DNA from: Lachnospiraceae bacterium
Lineage (GTDB): Bacteria > Bacillota > Clostridia > Lachnospirales > Lachnospiraceae
Length of the DNA: 64,000 nt
Reading direction: 5' to 3'
Assembly (NCBI GenBank): GCA_902363665.1
Contig: CABJAW010000010.1
Coordinates: 106,856-170,855 of the forward strand
The position numbers were made by a program, and so were the translations under genes. Positions 1 through 8,514 of this stretch are shown piece after piece. Within the stretch, counting starts at the first letter, position 1, and the number at the start of each line of letters is the position of its first letter. A model generated the notes under the pieces. The model searched no databases. It was not told where the DNA came from and saw nothing but the letters and a program-made list of their open reading frames with translations.

Positions 1-11
1 AGTGGCGCCAT
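1..11 (-). CDS. Start of a further gene, cut by the window edge
   Basis: Only the first codons are visible: an ATG at 11 reading M-A-P. A ribosome site AAAGGAG lies nine bases upstream (22-28 on the plus strand). It follows the GH31 gene on the same strand after a gap of about 80 bases, so it is probably the next member of the sugar-uptake operon. Nothing can be said of its product. Confidence 0.5.
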
Positions 12-90
12 CTGACGTCACTCCTTTATCACATCTTCGTTTCTGATTGTAGCAAAAAGATCCGGATCTGTCCAGCGCTTTCCCCATCCT

Positions 91-2100
91 TTATCGCAGC
101 ATCTCATCCAGGTACGCCTGACGTCCTTCCCGCAAAAACAGCGGCATCCGTTCAAGCGGTGCATCTGCAACGATCGTACGGCCGCCCTCATACCATATAC
201 CGGTACCGGCGTGCAGCCATTTCGCTCCCTTAGGCAGATAAACGGTGCGGCTGTAGGCATTTTCATGGCAGATCGGCGCAACAAGCACATCGCTTCCGAA
301 CATATACGCATCTGTGATATCATAACAGGACGCATCCTCCGGGAACTCATAAAACATCGCGCGGATCACCGGTGCTCCCGTCTCATGTGCCTCTTTCATC
401 AGGGATCTGGTGTAATCACGCATCCTCTCACGAATCCGGATATGCTTCACCAGGATCGAATACGCTTCCTTACCGTAGCTCCAGATCTCGTTGTCCGCTC
501 CGGTTCCCTCTCGTACCTCGCCGGACGCATCAACGATCTGCTCTACCGGCTGACGGCAGCCATGAATCCGCATGACCGGACAGAAGGTACCGAACTGGAA
601 CCAGCGTACCAGAAGCTTCCGGAATTCCTCATCCTCCGTCACGCCTCCATGGAAGCCTCCGATGTCGGTCGTCCACCACGGAATTCCACTCAGTCCCATG
701 TGAATACCGGCACAGATCTGCTTGCGGAAGTCCTCATACGTCGACATGATATCACCGGACCACACAAGCGCACCGTAACGCTGGCTTCCTGCCCATGCAC
801 AGCGGATCAGATTGACGATCTCCTCCTGTCCATCCAGCTTTTGTCCCTCATAAAACAATCTTGCATACTCACGCGGATAGATATTTCCAACCTCTGCGAC
901 CGGCCCTGCAAAATACCGGTAGTTTTCAAAATCATACGTTGTAAACTCCGGCTCCGCCTCATCCAGCCAGAACGTCTGAATGCCCAGTGAGCCATAGTTT
1001 TTGCGACATTTCTCCCAGACGTATTTTCTTGTACGCGGATTGGTCGCATCCATAAACACATTATTTCCATGGAAATCCATCTGCACGTCGATGCCCGCAT
1101 TGATCTTTACGAGCAAGCCCTGCTGTTTCATTTCCTCATAATTTTCACTGCGCCAGTCGACCTGCGGCCAGATGGATACCATCGTCTCGATCCCAAGCTC
1201 CTTTAATTTCTGTACCATTTTCTCCGGTGCCGGGAAGTATTCCTCGTCAAACCGCCAGTCACCGCACCGCTTCCAGTGATAATAATCGATCACGAGTACG
1301 TCCAGCGGAATATCACGCTTTTTATATTCCTTCGCAATATCCAGTACCTGTTCCTGATTGTAATAGCGCAGCTTGCACTGCCAGAATCCAAGACCGTACT
1401 CCGGCATCATCGGAGCTTTTCCGGTCGCATCCGCGTACGCTTCCATGATCTTTGCCGGCGTATCTCCAGCCGTGATCCAGTAATCCAGCTGTCTCGTACT
1501 CTCTGCCACCCACTGCGTCGTGTTCAGCCCGAAATGCACCTCGCCGATGGCCGGATTGTTCCACAAAAAACCATAGCCAAGACTGGACACATAAAACGGA
1601 ATGCTCGCCTGAGAATTACGGTGTGCCAATTCCAGACTGCAGCCCTTCAGATTCATACGCTCCTGCTGATACTGTCCCATTCCGTAGATTTTTTCTTTCG
1701 GATCTGAGATGAAGCTTGCCTTTAAACGAAAGCTTCCGCCCGGAAGCGTTTTAAACTGACGTGCCTTTAGCTGCAGGGCACCTCCGTTTTCGATCTCCTG
1801 CAGCAGCACTTTTCCATCCGCATCCGTAAAGGTGATCTGGAGCGCCCTGCCCCATGGCTGTACAATCAGCTTTGCTGCGATCGCTCCATTTGTGATGACC
1901 GCCGACATTCCGTCCTCTTCCAGATGAATCACACCGCCTGAAATCTCTTCTTTTGGCAGCAGCGCCGCTTCCGTCTCTTTGATCTCTCCAAGAATCGCGG
2001 AGCGCACACGCAGGGAATTTGTCCCCCACGGCGTCACCATTACGGTCTCTCCATTTTCGCGGAAGATGAGGCTTCCGTTTTCTTCACTGAAATAATTCAT
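91..2100 (-). CDS. GH31 alpha-glycosidase (alpha-xylosidase/alpha-glucosidase type)
   Basis: Retaining glycoside hydrolase of family 31, 669 residues, no signal peptide, so cytoplasmic. An N-terminal beta-sandwich (about 1-215) precedes the (beta/alpha)8 barrel. The barrel carries the nucleophile motif WLDEAEPE (Asp near 380) and the acid/base motif WSGD (Asp near 450); the stretch FWQCKLRYYNQEQ is typical of the YicI/XylS-like branch. An upstream in-frame ATG exists at 2127, but the ATG at 2100 has AAAGGAG at proper spacing and is chosen. The gene follows two sugar permeases by about 80 bases, so it likely cleaves the oligosaccharide they import. Substrate (isoprimeverose-like, alpha-glucoside or other) cannot be decided from sequence. 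Confidence 0.9.
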   Translation of the reverse strand: MNYFSEENGSLIFRENGETVMVTPWGTNSLRVRSAILGEIKETEAALLPKEEISGGVIHLEEDGMSAVITNGAIAAKLIVQPWGRALQITFTDADGKVLLQEIENGGALQLKARQFKTLPGGSFRLKASFISDPKEKIYGMGQYQQERMNLKGCSLELAHRNSQASIPFYVSSLGYGFLWNNPAIGEVHFGLNTTQWVAESTRQLDYWITAGDTPAKIMEAYADATGKAPMMPEYGLGFWQCKLRYYNQEQVLDIAKEYKKRDIPLDVLVIDYYHWKRCGDWRFDEEYFPAPEKMVQKLKELGIETMVSIWPQVDWRSENYEEMKQQGLLVKINAGIDVQMDFHGNNVFMDATNPRTRKYVWEKCRKNYGSLGIQTFWLDEAEPEFTTYDFENYRYFAGPVAEVGNIYPREYARLFYEGQKLDGQEEIVNLIRCAWAGSQRYGALVWSGDIMSTYEDFRKQICAGIHMGLSGIPWWTTDIGGFHGGVTEDEEFRKLLVRWFQFGTFCPVMRIHGCRQPVEQIVDASGEVREGTGADNEIWSYGKEAYSILVKHIRIRERMRDYTRSLMKEAHETGAPVIRAMFYEFPEDASCYDITDAYMFGSDVLVAPICHENAYSRTVYLPKGAKWLHAGTGIWYEGGRTIVADAPLERMPLFLREGRQAYLDEMLR

Positions 2101-2179
2101 TTTGTGTCTCCTTTTGCAATAATGCAACTATCATACCATTGTTTCTTTGTTGCTTTATAATACGGATGCAAGGTTTTTG

Positions 2180-3082
2180 TCAACCCTTTACTGCTCCGAT
2201 CATAACACCCTTTTCGAAATATTTCTGAATAAACGGATACACACACAAGATCGGAAGGGTCGAAACAATGATAACCGCATATTTTACCTGATCTGCAGAG
2301 GACTGACCGTAGCCTCCCTGCACACCGCCGTTTCCACTTGCAAATGCCTGGTTTAAAAGCAAAATTTCGCGCAGAACGATCTGCAGCGGCTGATTTTCTG
2401 CCTTACTGTTGAAGATCAGCGCATTAAAATAATCATTCCAGTGAAATACCGCATAATACAGAATCAGCACGGATACGACTGCCTTGGAAAGCGGCATGAC
2501 AACCTTCATAAAATACGCAAAATGAGAACATCCATCCAGTGTCGCTGCTTCGTAAAGCTCCTCCGGAATTGAATTCTGGATAAAAGTACGTGCAATGATC
2601 AGATTATACGTATTGACTGCCACGAAGATGATGAGGATCGTCTTAGTGGAGATCAGATGCAGAGAGCTGATCGTCATATACAGCGGCACGAGTCCGCCGG
2701 AGAAAAACATCGTAAATACGAAATACAGCATGACCTTGTTACGCGCCTTGAAGTCTCTGCGAGACAGTGCATAGGCCGCCGGCATCGTGACCGCGATGTT
2801 CAGAGCCGTACCTGCCACTACATAAAGAATCGTATTGGCATAACCTCTCCAGATACGCGCATCATCCATGATCTGCTTATAGCCGTAAAAACGGATGTCT
2901 TTCGGCCAGATCGTGACTTTTCCAAGATTGACCAGATTGGAATTACTGATCGAGGCAATCACGATAAACCAGAGAGGGTATGCGATCGCAATGAAAACCA
3001 CAATACTCAGGATAATGACCGCCGCACCAAAAATCCGGTCTGCCGTGCTTTTACTTTTGATTTTATTGCTGTTTTTTGCCAT
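2180..3082 (-). CDS. Carbohydrate ABC transporter permease (LplC/YtcP type)
   Basis: Inner permease subunit, 300 residues, with about six hydrophobic segments starting at residues 15-40. It carries the MalG-type coupling loop, read as EELYEAATLDGCSHFAYFMKV, before the last membrane segments. The start ATG at 3082 has GGAGG five to eight bases upstream. It is 13 bases downstream of the partner permease and is the second half of a heterodimeric channel for a di- or oligosaccharide. No ATPase gene is present in the operon; importers of this class commonly share an MsmK-like ATPase encoded elsewhere (family knowledge). Confidence 0.9.
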   Translation of the reverse strand: MAKNSNKIKSKSTADRIFGAAVIILSIVVFIAIAYPLWFIVIASISNSNLVNLGKVTIWPKDIRFYGYKQIMDDARIWRGYANTILYVVAGTALNIAVTMPAAYALSRRDFKARNKVMLYFVFTMFFSGGLVPLYMTISSLHLISTKTILIIFVAVNTYNLIIARTFIQNSIPEELYEAATLDGCSHFAYFMKVVMPLSKAVVSVLILYYAVFHWNDYFNALIFNSKAENQPLQIVLREILLLNQAFASGNGGVQGGYGQSSADQVKYAVIIVSTLPILCVYPFIQKYFEKGVMIGAVKG

Positions 3083-3095
3083 TTCTGCTCCTCCT

Positions 3096-4034
3096 TTACA
3101 TCAGACCGGTACCGGTTGCTTTCTTCGATACATGGTTGGTGATCAGAAGAAATACAAAATTTATCACTGTATTAAACAGACCGACTGCGGCACCAAAGGA
3201 GAACTGAGATGACTTGATGCCGACCGTATATACATAGGTAGAAATAACCTGGGACGCACCGAGGTTCAGGCTGTTCTGCATCAGGAATACCTTATCGAAC
3301 GCCACGTTTAAGATATTTCCCATATTCATGATCAGCAGGATCATGATCGTCGGAAGAATCGCCGGGAAATCAATGTTCCACATTGTCTGCCAGCGGTTTG
3401 CCCCGTCGATCTTGCAGGAATCGTACAGCTGCGGATCTACGGAAGACAGGGCTGCAATAAAGATGATACTGTTCCAGCCCATGGTCTGCCATACCCCGGT
3501 CAGTACGTAGAGCGGTACAAATGCCGATTCTTTCCCAAGAATATTCGTATCCTTCGCCACCAGATGCAGCGCTTTGAGCAGGTTTGCAATCACTCCTGTA
3601 TCATTCGCAAACATGATATTGATCAGTGAAACCATAACGACCACCGAAATAAAGTACGGAATGTAGACCGTTGTCTGCACAACGCGTTTCCAGGTTTTGT
3701 TTCTGATCTGATTGATGATCATAGCAAGAATGATTGGTGCCGGAAATCCAACCAGAATACTCGTAAATGCGATCACAAACGTATTTTTTAAAGTTGTGAA
3801 AAACATCGGACTTTCAAAATACTGCCTGAAATACTTCAGACCTACCCATTTTCCGCCGGTAAACCCGGCTGTAAAGCTGTACTCACGAAATGCGAGCTGT
3901 ACTCCGTACATCGGTACATAGCAAAATACAAATATGTAAAGCATTGCAGGAAACAGCATCGCCCACAGCTGCCAGCTACGCGCCCAGTAACGCTTTGTTC
4001 TCACGCCAAAACCTGCTCTTTTCTTCTCAACCAT
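3096..4034 (-). CDS. Sugar ABC transporter permease (LplB type)
   Basis: 312 residues, first of two permeases. It begins with a basic cytoplasmic tail (about 1-20), then a membrane segment near 25-45, and shows the LplB-family stretch YVPMYGVQLAFREYSF and an EAA-like loop (DSCKIDGANRWQTMW). It lies between the solute-binding-protein gene (with a repeat and weak terminator between) and the second permease, 13 bases away. With those it forms the membrane part of an importer whose cargo is probably the substrate of the GH31 enzyme downstream. Confidence 0.9.
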   Translation of the reverse strand: MVEKKRAGFGVRTKRYWARSWQLWAMLFPAMLYIFVFCYVPMYGVQLAFREYSFTAGFTGGKWVGLKYFRQYFESPMFFTTLKNTFVIAFTSILVGFPAPIILAMIINQIRNKTWKRVVQTTVYIPYFISVVVMVSLINIMFANDTGVIANLLKALHLVAKDTNILGKESAFVPLYVLTGVWQTMGWNSIIFIAALSSVDPQLYDSCKIDGANRWQTMWNIDFPAILPTIMILLIMNMGNILNVAFDKVFLMQNSLNLGASQVISTYVYTVGIKSSQFSFGAAVGLFNTVINFVFLLITNHVSKKATGTGLM

Positions 4035-4058
4035 ACGATTACTCCTCTTTCTTCTGCG

Positions 4059-4176
4059 GTAAAGCGGACATTCACAATCCGCTTCGCTACTTGCAAGATC
4101 ATAAGGAATCCTCCTGCAAGCGGGCCCCCCTTATGATATTTCATGAACGCAGTCTCTTTGCGACCTGCGTTCAAAA
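4059..4176. repeat. Mosaic palindromic repeat, copy A
   Basis: About 118 bases made of three consecutive small palindromes: a CGGACATTC...AATCCG module, a GATCATAAGG...CCTTATGAT module, and a GAACGCAG...CTGCGTTC module. The same modules recur at 48833-49040 and 61824-61990, where the third one is split by an extra palindromic insert. Here that third module is uninterrupted, giving the empty-site version. It lies inside the operon, between the solute-binding protein and its permeases. Confidence 0.75.
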
Positions 4177-4209
4177 GGCGGAAAGATGCACCGCACCTCC
4201 CCGCCTTTT
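4173..4209 (-). terminator. Weak intra-operon terminator or mRNA-end hairpin
   Basis: A perfect 9-bp stem AAAAGGCGG/CCGCCTTTT with a 19-base loop, 11 bases after the solute-binding-protein stop. On the minus strand it ends in only four T. It is placed to trim or partly terminate the message so that binding protein is made in excess over permeases, a common arrangement in such operons. Confidence 0.55.
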
Positions 4210-4219
4210 ACATTTTTTC

Positions 4220-5842
4220 TTACTCAGAAAGGGCTGCCTGATACTCGTCAAACGCTGCCTGACGGATCTCCAGGATCTGCTGAAGCCCTGCATCGTTTAC
4301 ATTCTGTACGTAGGAATCCCAGGTAGACTCGATATCGAGCTCGCCGGTCATCCAAAGCGACCACTGATTGTCAATAATATTGTTGATGTTTGCCTGTGTC
4401 AGAGCCATTGTATTCTGATCTTCTTCCGTATACTTCATGAACATCTGCGGATAAGTATCAGAAGCTCCCGCCTTTGCGATTACCTCATCATATACCTTTC
4501 TTTCCTCCAGAGCATAGGTCATATCCTGTGCCATCTCGATCTCAGAGGATCTTCTGATATACATCGGGCCATTGTCTGCGAAGGTGCTTGTCCATTTCCA
4601 TGTACCCGGATCCGTACTCTCATCGAGCGGAGGAAGTACCTTGTAGCTGTTGTCGCCGGTCTTCTCGATGCATCCGTCTGAGATACCGCCAAACAGAGAC
4701 TCTACGCTGTGTGTCTGATCATAGAAACGGTCGATGAAACGAAGTGCTGCTTCCGGATCAGCGCAGTTTGCGCTCAGGCACGCACGGTTTGCAGACAGGT
4801 TCATTCCCGTATAATCATTTCTCCATCTTGTATCATAGGTATCCGGCTCACAGTCAATATCATATGCAAGCGCCGGTACCGGTTTGTACTGGCTGTAAAG
4901 TGTCGGTCCGAACTTGTCCGTTTCTTCCCATCCAAATACGCAGCCTACAACTGCTTCACCTGCTTCATTTCCTCTGGAAAGGGACTGGTACGCAGAGTAA
5001 TCATTCGTTAATGCATTCGTATTGATCAGTCCGTTTGCATACAGATCTGCGATGTACTCCATGAAAAGCTTGTACCGTTCGTCCACTGCATAGCATTTTA
5101 CCTGTCCGTCCTCAGCAAAATAAGCATCGGTGCCCCAGTCCGTCAGCTGAATTCCAAGAGAACCAAGCAGATTCGTCAGGGAATAAGCACTGTTGAACCA
5201 TGCATTGTTTCCGCCATATGCGTTATAGTCAAGCGGAATCTCATCATTCGGGTCTCCGTTTCCGTTTGCATCCTGCTCCTTGAAGGCAGTCAGTACTTCC
5301 TTGAACTCGGTGTACGTTGTCGGCATCTCCAGCCCAAGGTTATCCAGCCAGGTCTGATTGATGAACATTACCGTATTGGTAGACGGCCATTTTCCCTGGA
5401 ACTTCGGTGTACCGTAGATCTTTCCTTCCATCGTCGTTGCAAGAACCTTTGTATCCGGCTCCTCTTCAAACATCGTCATGATGTTCGGTGTCAGATCCTC
5501 AGAAAGATAGTCATTTAAATCCAGGAACAGTCCGTTGTACTTGGTATAGTCAGAATCAACGGTTGCATTAAACAGAATATCCGGAATATCTCCTGATGCA
5601 AATCTTGTAGACTTAACAGTCTCCCAGTCTGCACGGATCATTTCCCACTCAATTTCAACGTTCGCTTCCTCTTCCATTTCCTGAACCCACTGCATATCCG
5701 GAATATCCTTGGTCAAAGGATGCAGGATCGCAAGTGCCTTGAGTTTTACTGGTTCACTGGATTCAGCGGATACGCCGATACCTGATAAAAGTGATGCTGC
5801 CATCACAGCTGAAAGTAAGATGGATACGCTTTTCTTTTTCAT
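4220..5842 (-). CDS. Extracellular sugar-binding protein of an ABC importer, without lipobox
   Basis: 540 residues. The start ATG at 5842 (AAAGGAGG nine bases upstream) gives a classic Sec signal: KKK, a hydrophobic core to about residue 22, then a VSA-type cleavage site. There is no cysteine in the signal region, so the usual lipoprotein anchor of Gram-positive binding proteins is missing. The mature part matches the large LplA-like family (WNEF-type lobes, GDIPDILF, INQTWLDNLGLEMPTTYTEF). It is the first gene of the importer/GH31 operon and is preceded by a strong promoter at the edge of a large palindrome. It captures the sugar; if truly unanchored it must be retained by another means. Confidence 0.88.
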   Translation of the reverse strand: MKKKSVSILLSAVMAASLLSGIGVSAESSEPVKLKALAILHPLTKDIPDMQWVQEMEEEANVEIEWEMIRADWETVKSTRFASGDIPDILFNATVDSDYTKYNGLFLDLNDYLSEDLTPNIMTMFEEEPDTKVLATTMEGKIYGTPKFQGKWPSTNTVMFINQTWLDNLGLEMPTTYTEFKEVLTAFKEQDANGNGDPNDEIPLDYNAYGGNNAWFNSAYSLTNLLGSLGIQLTDWGTDAYFAEDGQVKCYAVDERYKLFMEYIADLYANGLINTNALTNDYSAYQSLSRGNEAGEAVVGCVFGWEETDKFGPTLYSQYKPVPALAYDIDCEPDTYDTRWRNDYTGMNLSANRACLSANCADPEAALRFIDRFYDQTHSVESLFGGISDGCIEKTGDNSYKVLPPLDESTDPGTWKWTSTFADNGPMYIRRSSEIEMAQDMTYALEERKVYDEVIAKAGASDTYPQMFMKYTEEDQNTMALTQANINNIIDNQWSLWMTGELDIESTWDSYVQNVNDAGLQQILEIRQAAFDEYQAALSE

Positions 5843-6059
5843 CTTCTTTTTTCCTCCTTTTGGGCAATCAGGTGTCAAAAATACCTGTCAGTTTTATCGC
5901 GGCCGCTCGTTCTCATCTCCGGTATTTTATGAATTTCAACTGCCATTTTGTGTGCAAAAAACAATCTCCGCTGTCATTTCGTCAGCTGTTTCCCTTTATT
6001 TCACGATTGTTTTGTGCGTTTTTACTGTGGTAACACCATACCATTTTCTCTTCGGAACG

Positions 6060-6089
6060 TAAATATCAAATTGCTTTATAAAGTGTCAA
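6060..6089 (-). promoter_or_regulatory. Promoter of the sugar-uptake operon
   Basis: Minus-strand TTGACA (plus 6084-6089), 18 bases, TATTTA (plus 6060-6065). The -35 box lies inside the left arm of the palindrome at 6080-6141, so a protein bound there would touch polymerase. The predicted leader is about 210 bases. Confidence 0.55.
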
Positions 6090-6141
6090 AAAGTCACTAC
6101 GTGTGTTTTCGCATACACACGTACTGCCTTTTTGACACTTT
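6080..6141. promoter_or_regulatory. Large inverted repeat, likely AraC-regulator operator
   Basis: Two 27-base arms (6080-6106 and 6115-6141) match in 25 positions around an 8-base centre. Each arm starts AAAGTGTCAAAAAG and ends TACGTGTGT. Both arms contain TTGACA facing outward, so the element sits between the divergent sugar operon and the araC-type gene and can serve both. The AraC protein encoded at 6296 is the natural candidate ligand (inference). Confidence 0.7.
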
Positions 6142-6295
6142 TTCTAGAGATTTCAAACTACCGTTTTTTATTTTCACTATAGGATTTTTTCTTCTTTTGA
6201 GATATGATAGGGATAAGCTATTTTGCAGACAGCAACCTAAGCAAAAAATAAGAGAAACTATAAGCGGAACTATGATGCAAAAGAAAGGAGAAGCT

Positions 6296-7171
6296 ATGAA
6301 ATCCTGTTTTTTCCCCTCCGGAAAGATCATGACCTACAATCTGACCGGAAAATTTATGGCCCCGTCTGATACATGGCAGCATGCCCGCTTCGACCTGACA
6401 GACTTTGAATTGTTTGTTATGACAGAAGGAACGCTGTATATTTCCTACGCAGAGGAAAATTTTCAGGTTAGCAACGGCGAATACCTGCTGCTCCCGCCAA
6501 AGGCTAACGCATGGCGGCAGGGCTTCCAGCCGGCCTACTGTGAATTTTACTGGCTGCATTTCTCATACGAGCCCTCCGATAAAGCTCAGGCCTCATCTCT
6601 GCCGTCGCTTCCTGCTTTTCCGGGTGCCTGCCAGGAATCGGTCTTCTCGATTCCACAGCAGGGAAAGATCCCAAAACCGGAAAAAATGGTCATTCTGATG
6701 AAACAGCTGCAGGATTCTGTAAAAAATAATTATCCGAAGCTTGCACTCAATGCAATGGCCACCTGCGTACTTACGGAATTATACAGCCAGCTTTACCTGC
6801 ACAGCCCGGAAAATACGTCCTTCCGCTCCGGCAAGCAGATTTATTCCGACATTCTGGATTACGTCAAGCTGCACATTTCAGAAAACATCAAGGTGACAGA
6901 CATTGCGGCGCATTTTGGCTACAACGCGAAATACCTCTCCCATCTGTTCGCCGAATTTACCGGCATTTCCTTAAAGCAGTTCATTCTGAACCAGAAAATG
7001 GATACCGCAAGCTTCATGCTCACTGACTCCAACCAGTCGATCGGTGACATCGCCCGTGCCCTCGGCTTCTCCGACAGCCACAATTTTTCCCGCGCCTATA
7101 AGCGCGTGACCGGCCTTACCCCAAGTGAGTACCGCAATACGTTTGACAAGCGGCTGCTCTATCACGTATAA
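6296..7171 (+). CDS. AraC-family transcriptional regulator of the sugar operon
   Basis: 291 residues from the ATG at 6296, which has AAAGGAG five bases upstream; the open frame extends upstream without a convincing start. An N-terminal cupin-like sensor domain (about 15-150, with GTLYISYAEENFQVSNGEY) is followed by the paired helix-turn-helix domain at about 190-285 (VTDIAAHFGYNAKYLSHLF and IGDIARALGFSDSHNFSRAY). The divergent position next to importer and GH31 genes argues that it senses the sugar and activates that operon. Its gene ends about 60 bases before a bidirectional terminator shared with rpoD. Confidence 0.92.
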   Translation: MKSCFFPSGKIMTYNLTGKFMAPSDTWQHARFDLTDFELFVMTEGTLYISYAEENFQVSNGEYLLLPPKANAWRQGFQPAYCEFYWLHFSYEPSDKAQASSLPSLPAFPGACQESVFSIPQQGKIPKPEKMVILMKQLQDSVKNNYPKLALNAMATCVLTELYSQLYLHSPENTSFRSGKQIYSDILDYVKLHISENIKVTDIAAHFGYNAKYLSHLFAEFTGISLKQFILNQKMDTASFMLTDSNQSIGDIARALGFSDSHNFSRAYKRVTGLTPSEYRNTFDKRLLYHV

Positions 7172-7230
7172 GCCCAGGGCTTTCAGAGTTTTTTGATTAG
7201 CGGCATGTATTTACAGGTGTACCTGCATAA

Positions 7231-7264
7231 AAGGAGCAGTGTCGGCTGACACTGCTCCTTTTTC
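7231..7264. terminator. Bidirectional terminator between araC-type gene and rpoD
   Basis: Perfect 13-bp stem AAGGAGCAGTGTC/GACACTGCTCCTT (7231-7243 and 7248-7260) with a four-base loop, flanked by A and T runs on both sides. It separates two convergent genes and can stop transcription from either. Confidence 0.9.
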
Positions 7265-7322
7265 TACCCTGTTTCGTATAAATCTCTGTTTTGAAAAAAC
7301 CGCTCTGACACAGTGCTGCTTA

Positions 7323-8453
7323 TCACGTCAGGAAATCCTTCAGACGCTTACTTCTCGACGGATGGCGCAGCTTGCGCAGTGCCTTCGCCTCGATCTGGCG
7401 AATACGCTCACGCGTAACATTGAACTCTTTGCCGACTTCCTCAAGGGTACGTGCCCTGCCGTCAAGCAATCCGAAACGAAGCTCGATAACCTGGCGCTCA
7501 CGGTCGGTCAGCGACTCAAGCGCAGACTTCAGCTCCTCACGCAGCATCGAAAATGCCGCGGAATCGGAAGGCGAAAGTGCAGTGTCGTCCTCGATGAAAT
7601 CACCAAGATGAGAATCATCCTCCTCACCGATCGGCGTATCCAGAGATACCGGATCTCTGGAAATCTTCAGTACCTCACGCACTCTTGCAACCGGCACATT
7701 CAGCCGTGCTGCCACTTCCTCCGGGGTCGGCTCACGGCCAAGCTCCTGAAGCAGAGTACGCGTCATACGCAGCGTCTTGTTGATCGTCTCCACCATGTGC
7801 ACCGGCACACGGATTGTCCGACCCGTATCGGCAATGCCGCGGGTGATCGCCTGACGGATCCACCATGTCGCATACGTACTGAACTTATAACCTTTTGTAT
7901 AATCAAACTTGTCTACGGCCTTCATCAGACCCATGTTTCCCTCCTGGATCAGATCCAGGAACGGCATGCCTCTTCCTACGTACTTCTTGGCAATACTTAC
8001 TACCAGTCTGAGGTTCGCTTCGGTCAGTTTCTTTTTGGCTTCTTCATCGCCCTGCTCTACTCTTTTGGCCAGCTCAACCTCTTCCTCACCGGACAGCAGC
8101 GGTACATTGCCGATCTCTTTCAGGTACATTCTTACCGGATCCTCGGTACTGACACCTTCCAGGATGTCCACATCACTGATCAGCCCGATCTCCTCATTGT
8201 CTGACAGCAGAATATCTTCTTCTGACTCCAGCAATAAGTCATCATCCGGTACATCCTCGGGAGATTTTCCCTGAAGAATATCGATATGATTCTTCTCCAG
8301 ATACTCCAGAATCATGTCCATTTTGTCTTCCGTCAGTTCAATGCCGTTAAACGCATTCAGAATCTCATCGTATTCCAATGTGTTCTTTTTTGCCTTGGCC
8401 GACGCTTTCAGACTTTCCAGAGTCTTTAAAAACTGCTCCTGTACTTCATTCAT
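7323..8453 (-). CDS. rpoD: Primary RNA polymerase sigma factor RpoD (SigA)
   Basis: 376 residues, the housekeeping sigma-70. After an acidic N-terminal part (1-90), region 1.2 begins near [11 protein letters not shown] (105-115). Region 2, about 140-215, has the -10-recognition stretch [19 protein letters not shown]. Region 3 is about 220-295, and region 4 about 310-370 has the -35 helix-turn-helix ([20 protein letters not shown]). Start ATG at 8453 has GAGGAG upstream. It lies 61 bases after clpX on the same strand; the dnaG gene that usually precedes rpoD in Bacillota is not here, so this placement is unusual. Confidence 0.97.
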   Translation of the reverse strand: MNEVQEQFLKTLESLKASAKAKKNTLEYDEILNAFNGIELTEDKMDMILEYLEKNHIDILQGKSPEDVPDDDLLLESEEDILLSDNEEIGLISDVDILEGVSTEDPVRMYLKEIGNVPLLSGEEEVELAKRVEQGDEEAKKKLTEANLRLVVSIAKKYVGRGMPFLDLIQEGNMGLMKAVDKFDYTKGYKFSTYATWWIRQAITRGIADTGRTIRVPVHMVETINKTLRMTRTLLQELGREPTPEEVAARLNVPVARVREVLKISRDPVSLDTPIGEEDDSHLGDFIEDDTALSPSDSAAFSMLREELKSALESLTDRERQVIELRFGLLDGRARTLEEVGKEFNVTRERIRQIEAKALRKLRHPSRSKRLKDFLT

Positions 8454-8514
8454 GAATGCACTCTCTCCTCATTTTTATCATTACACTCTAACATAACATT
8501 TTTGTCGATACCTG

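Noticed and set aside
18..350. 110-codon minus-strand frame over the GH31 3' end
   Set aside because: It lies inside the GH31 gene in another frame, has no family resemblance and no ribosome site.
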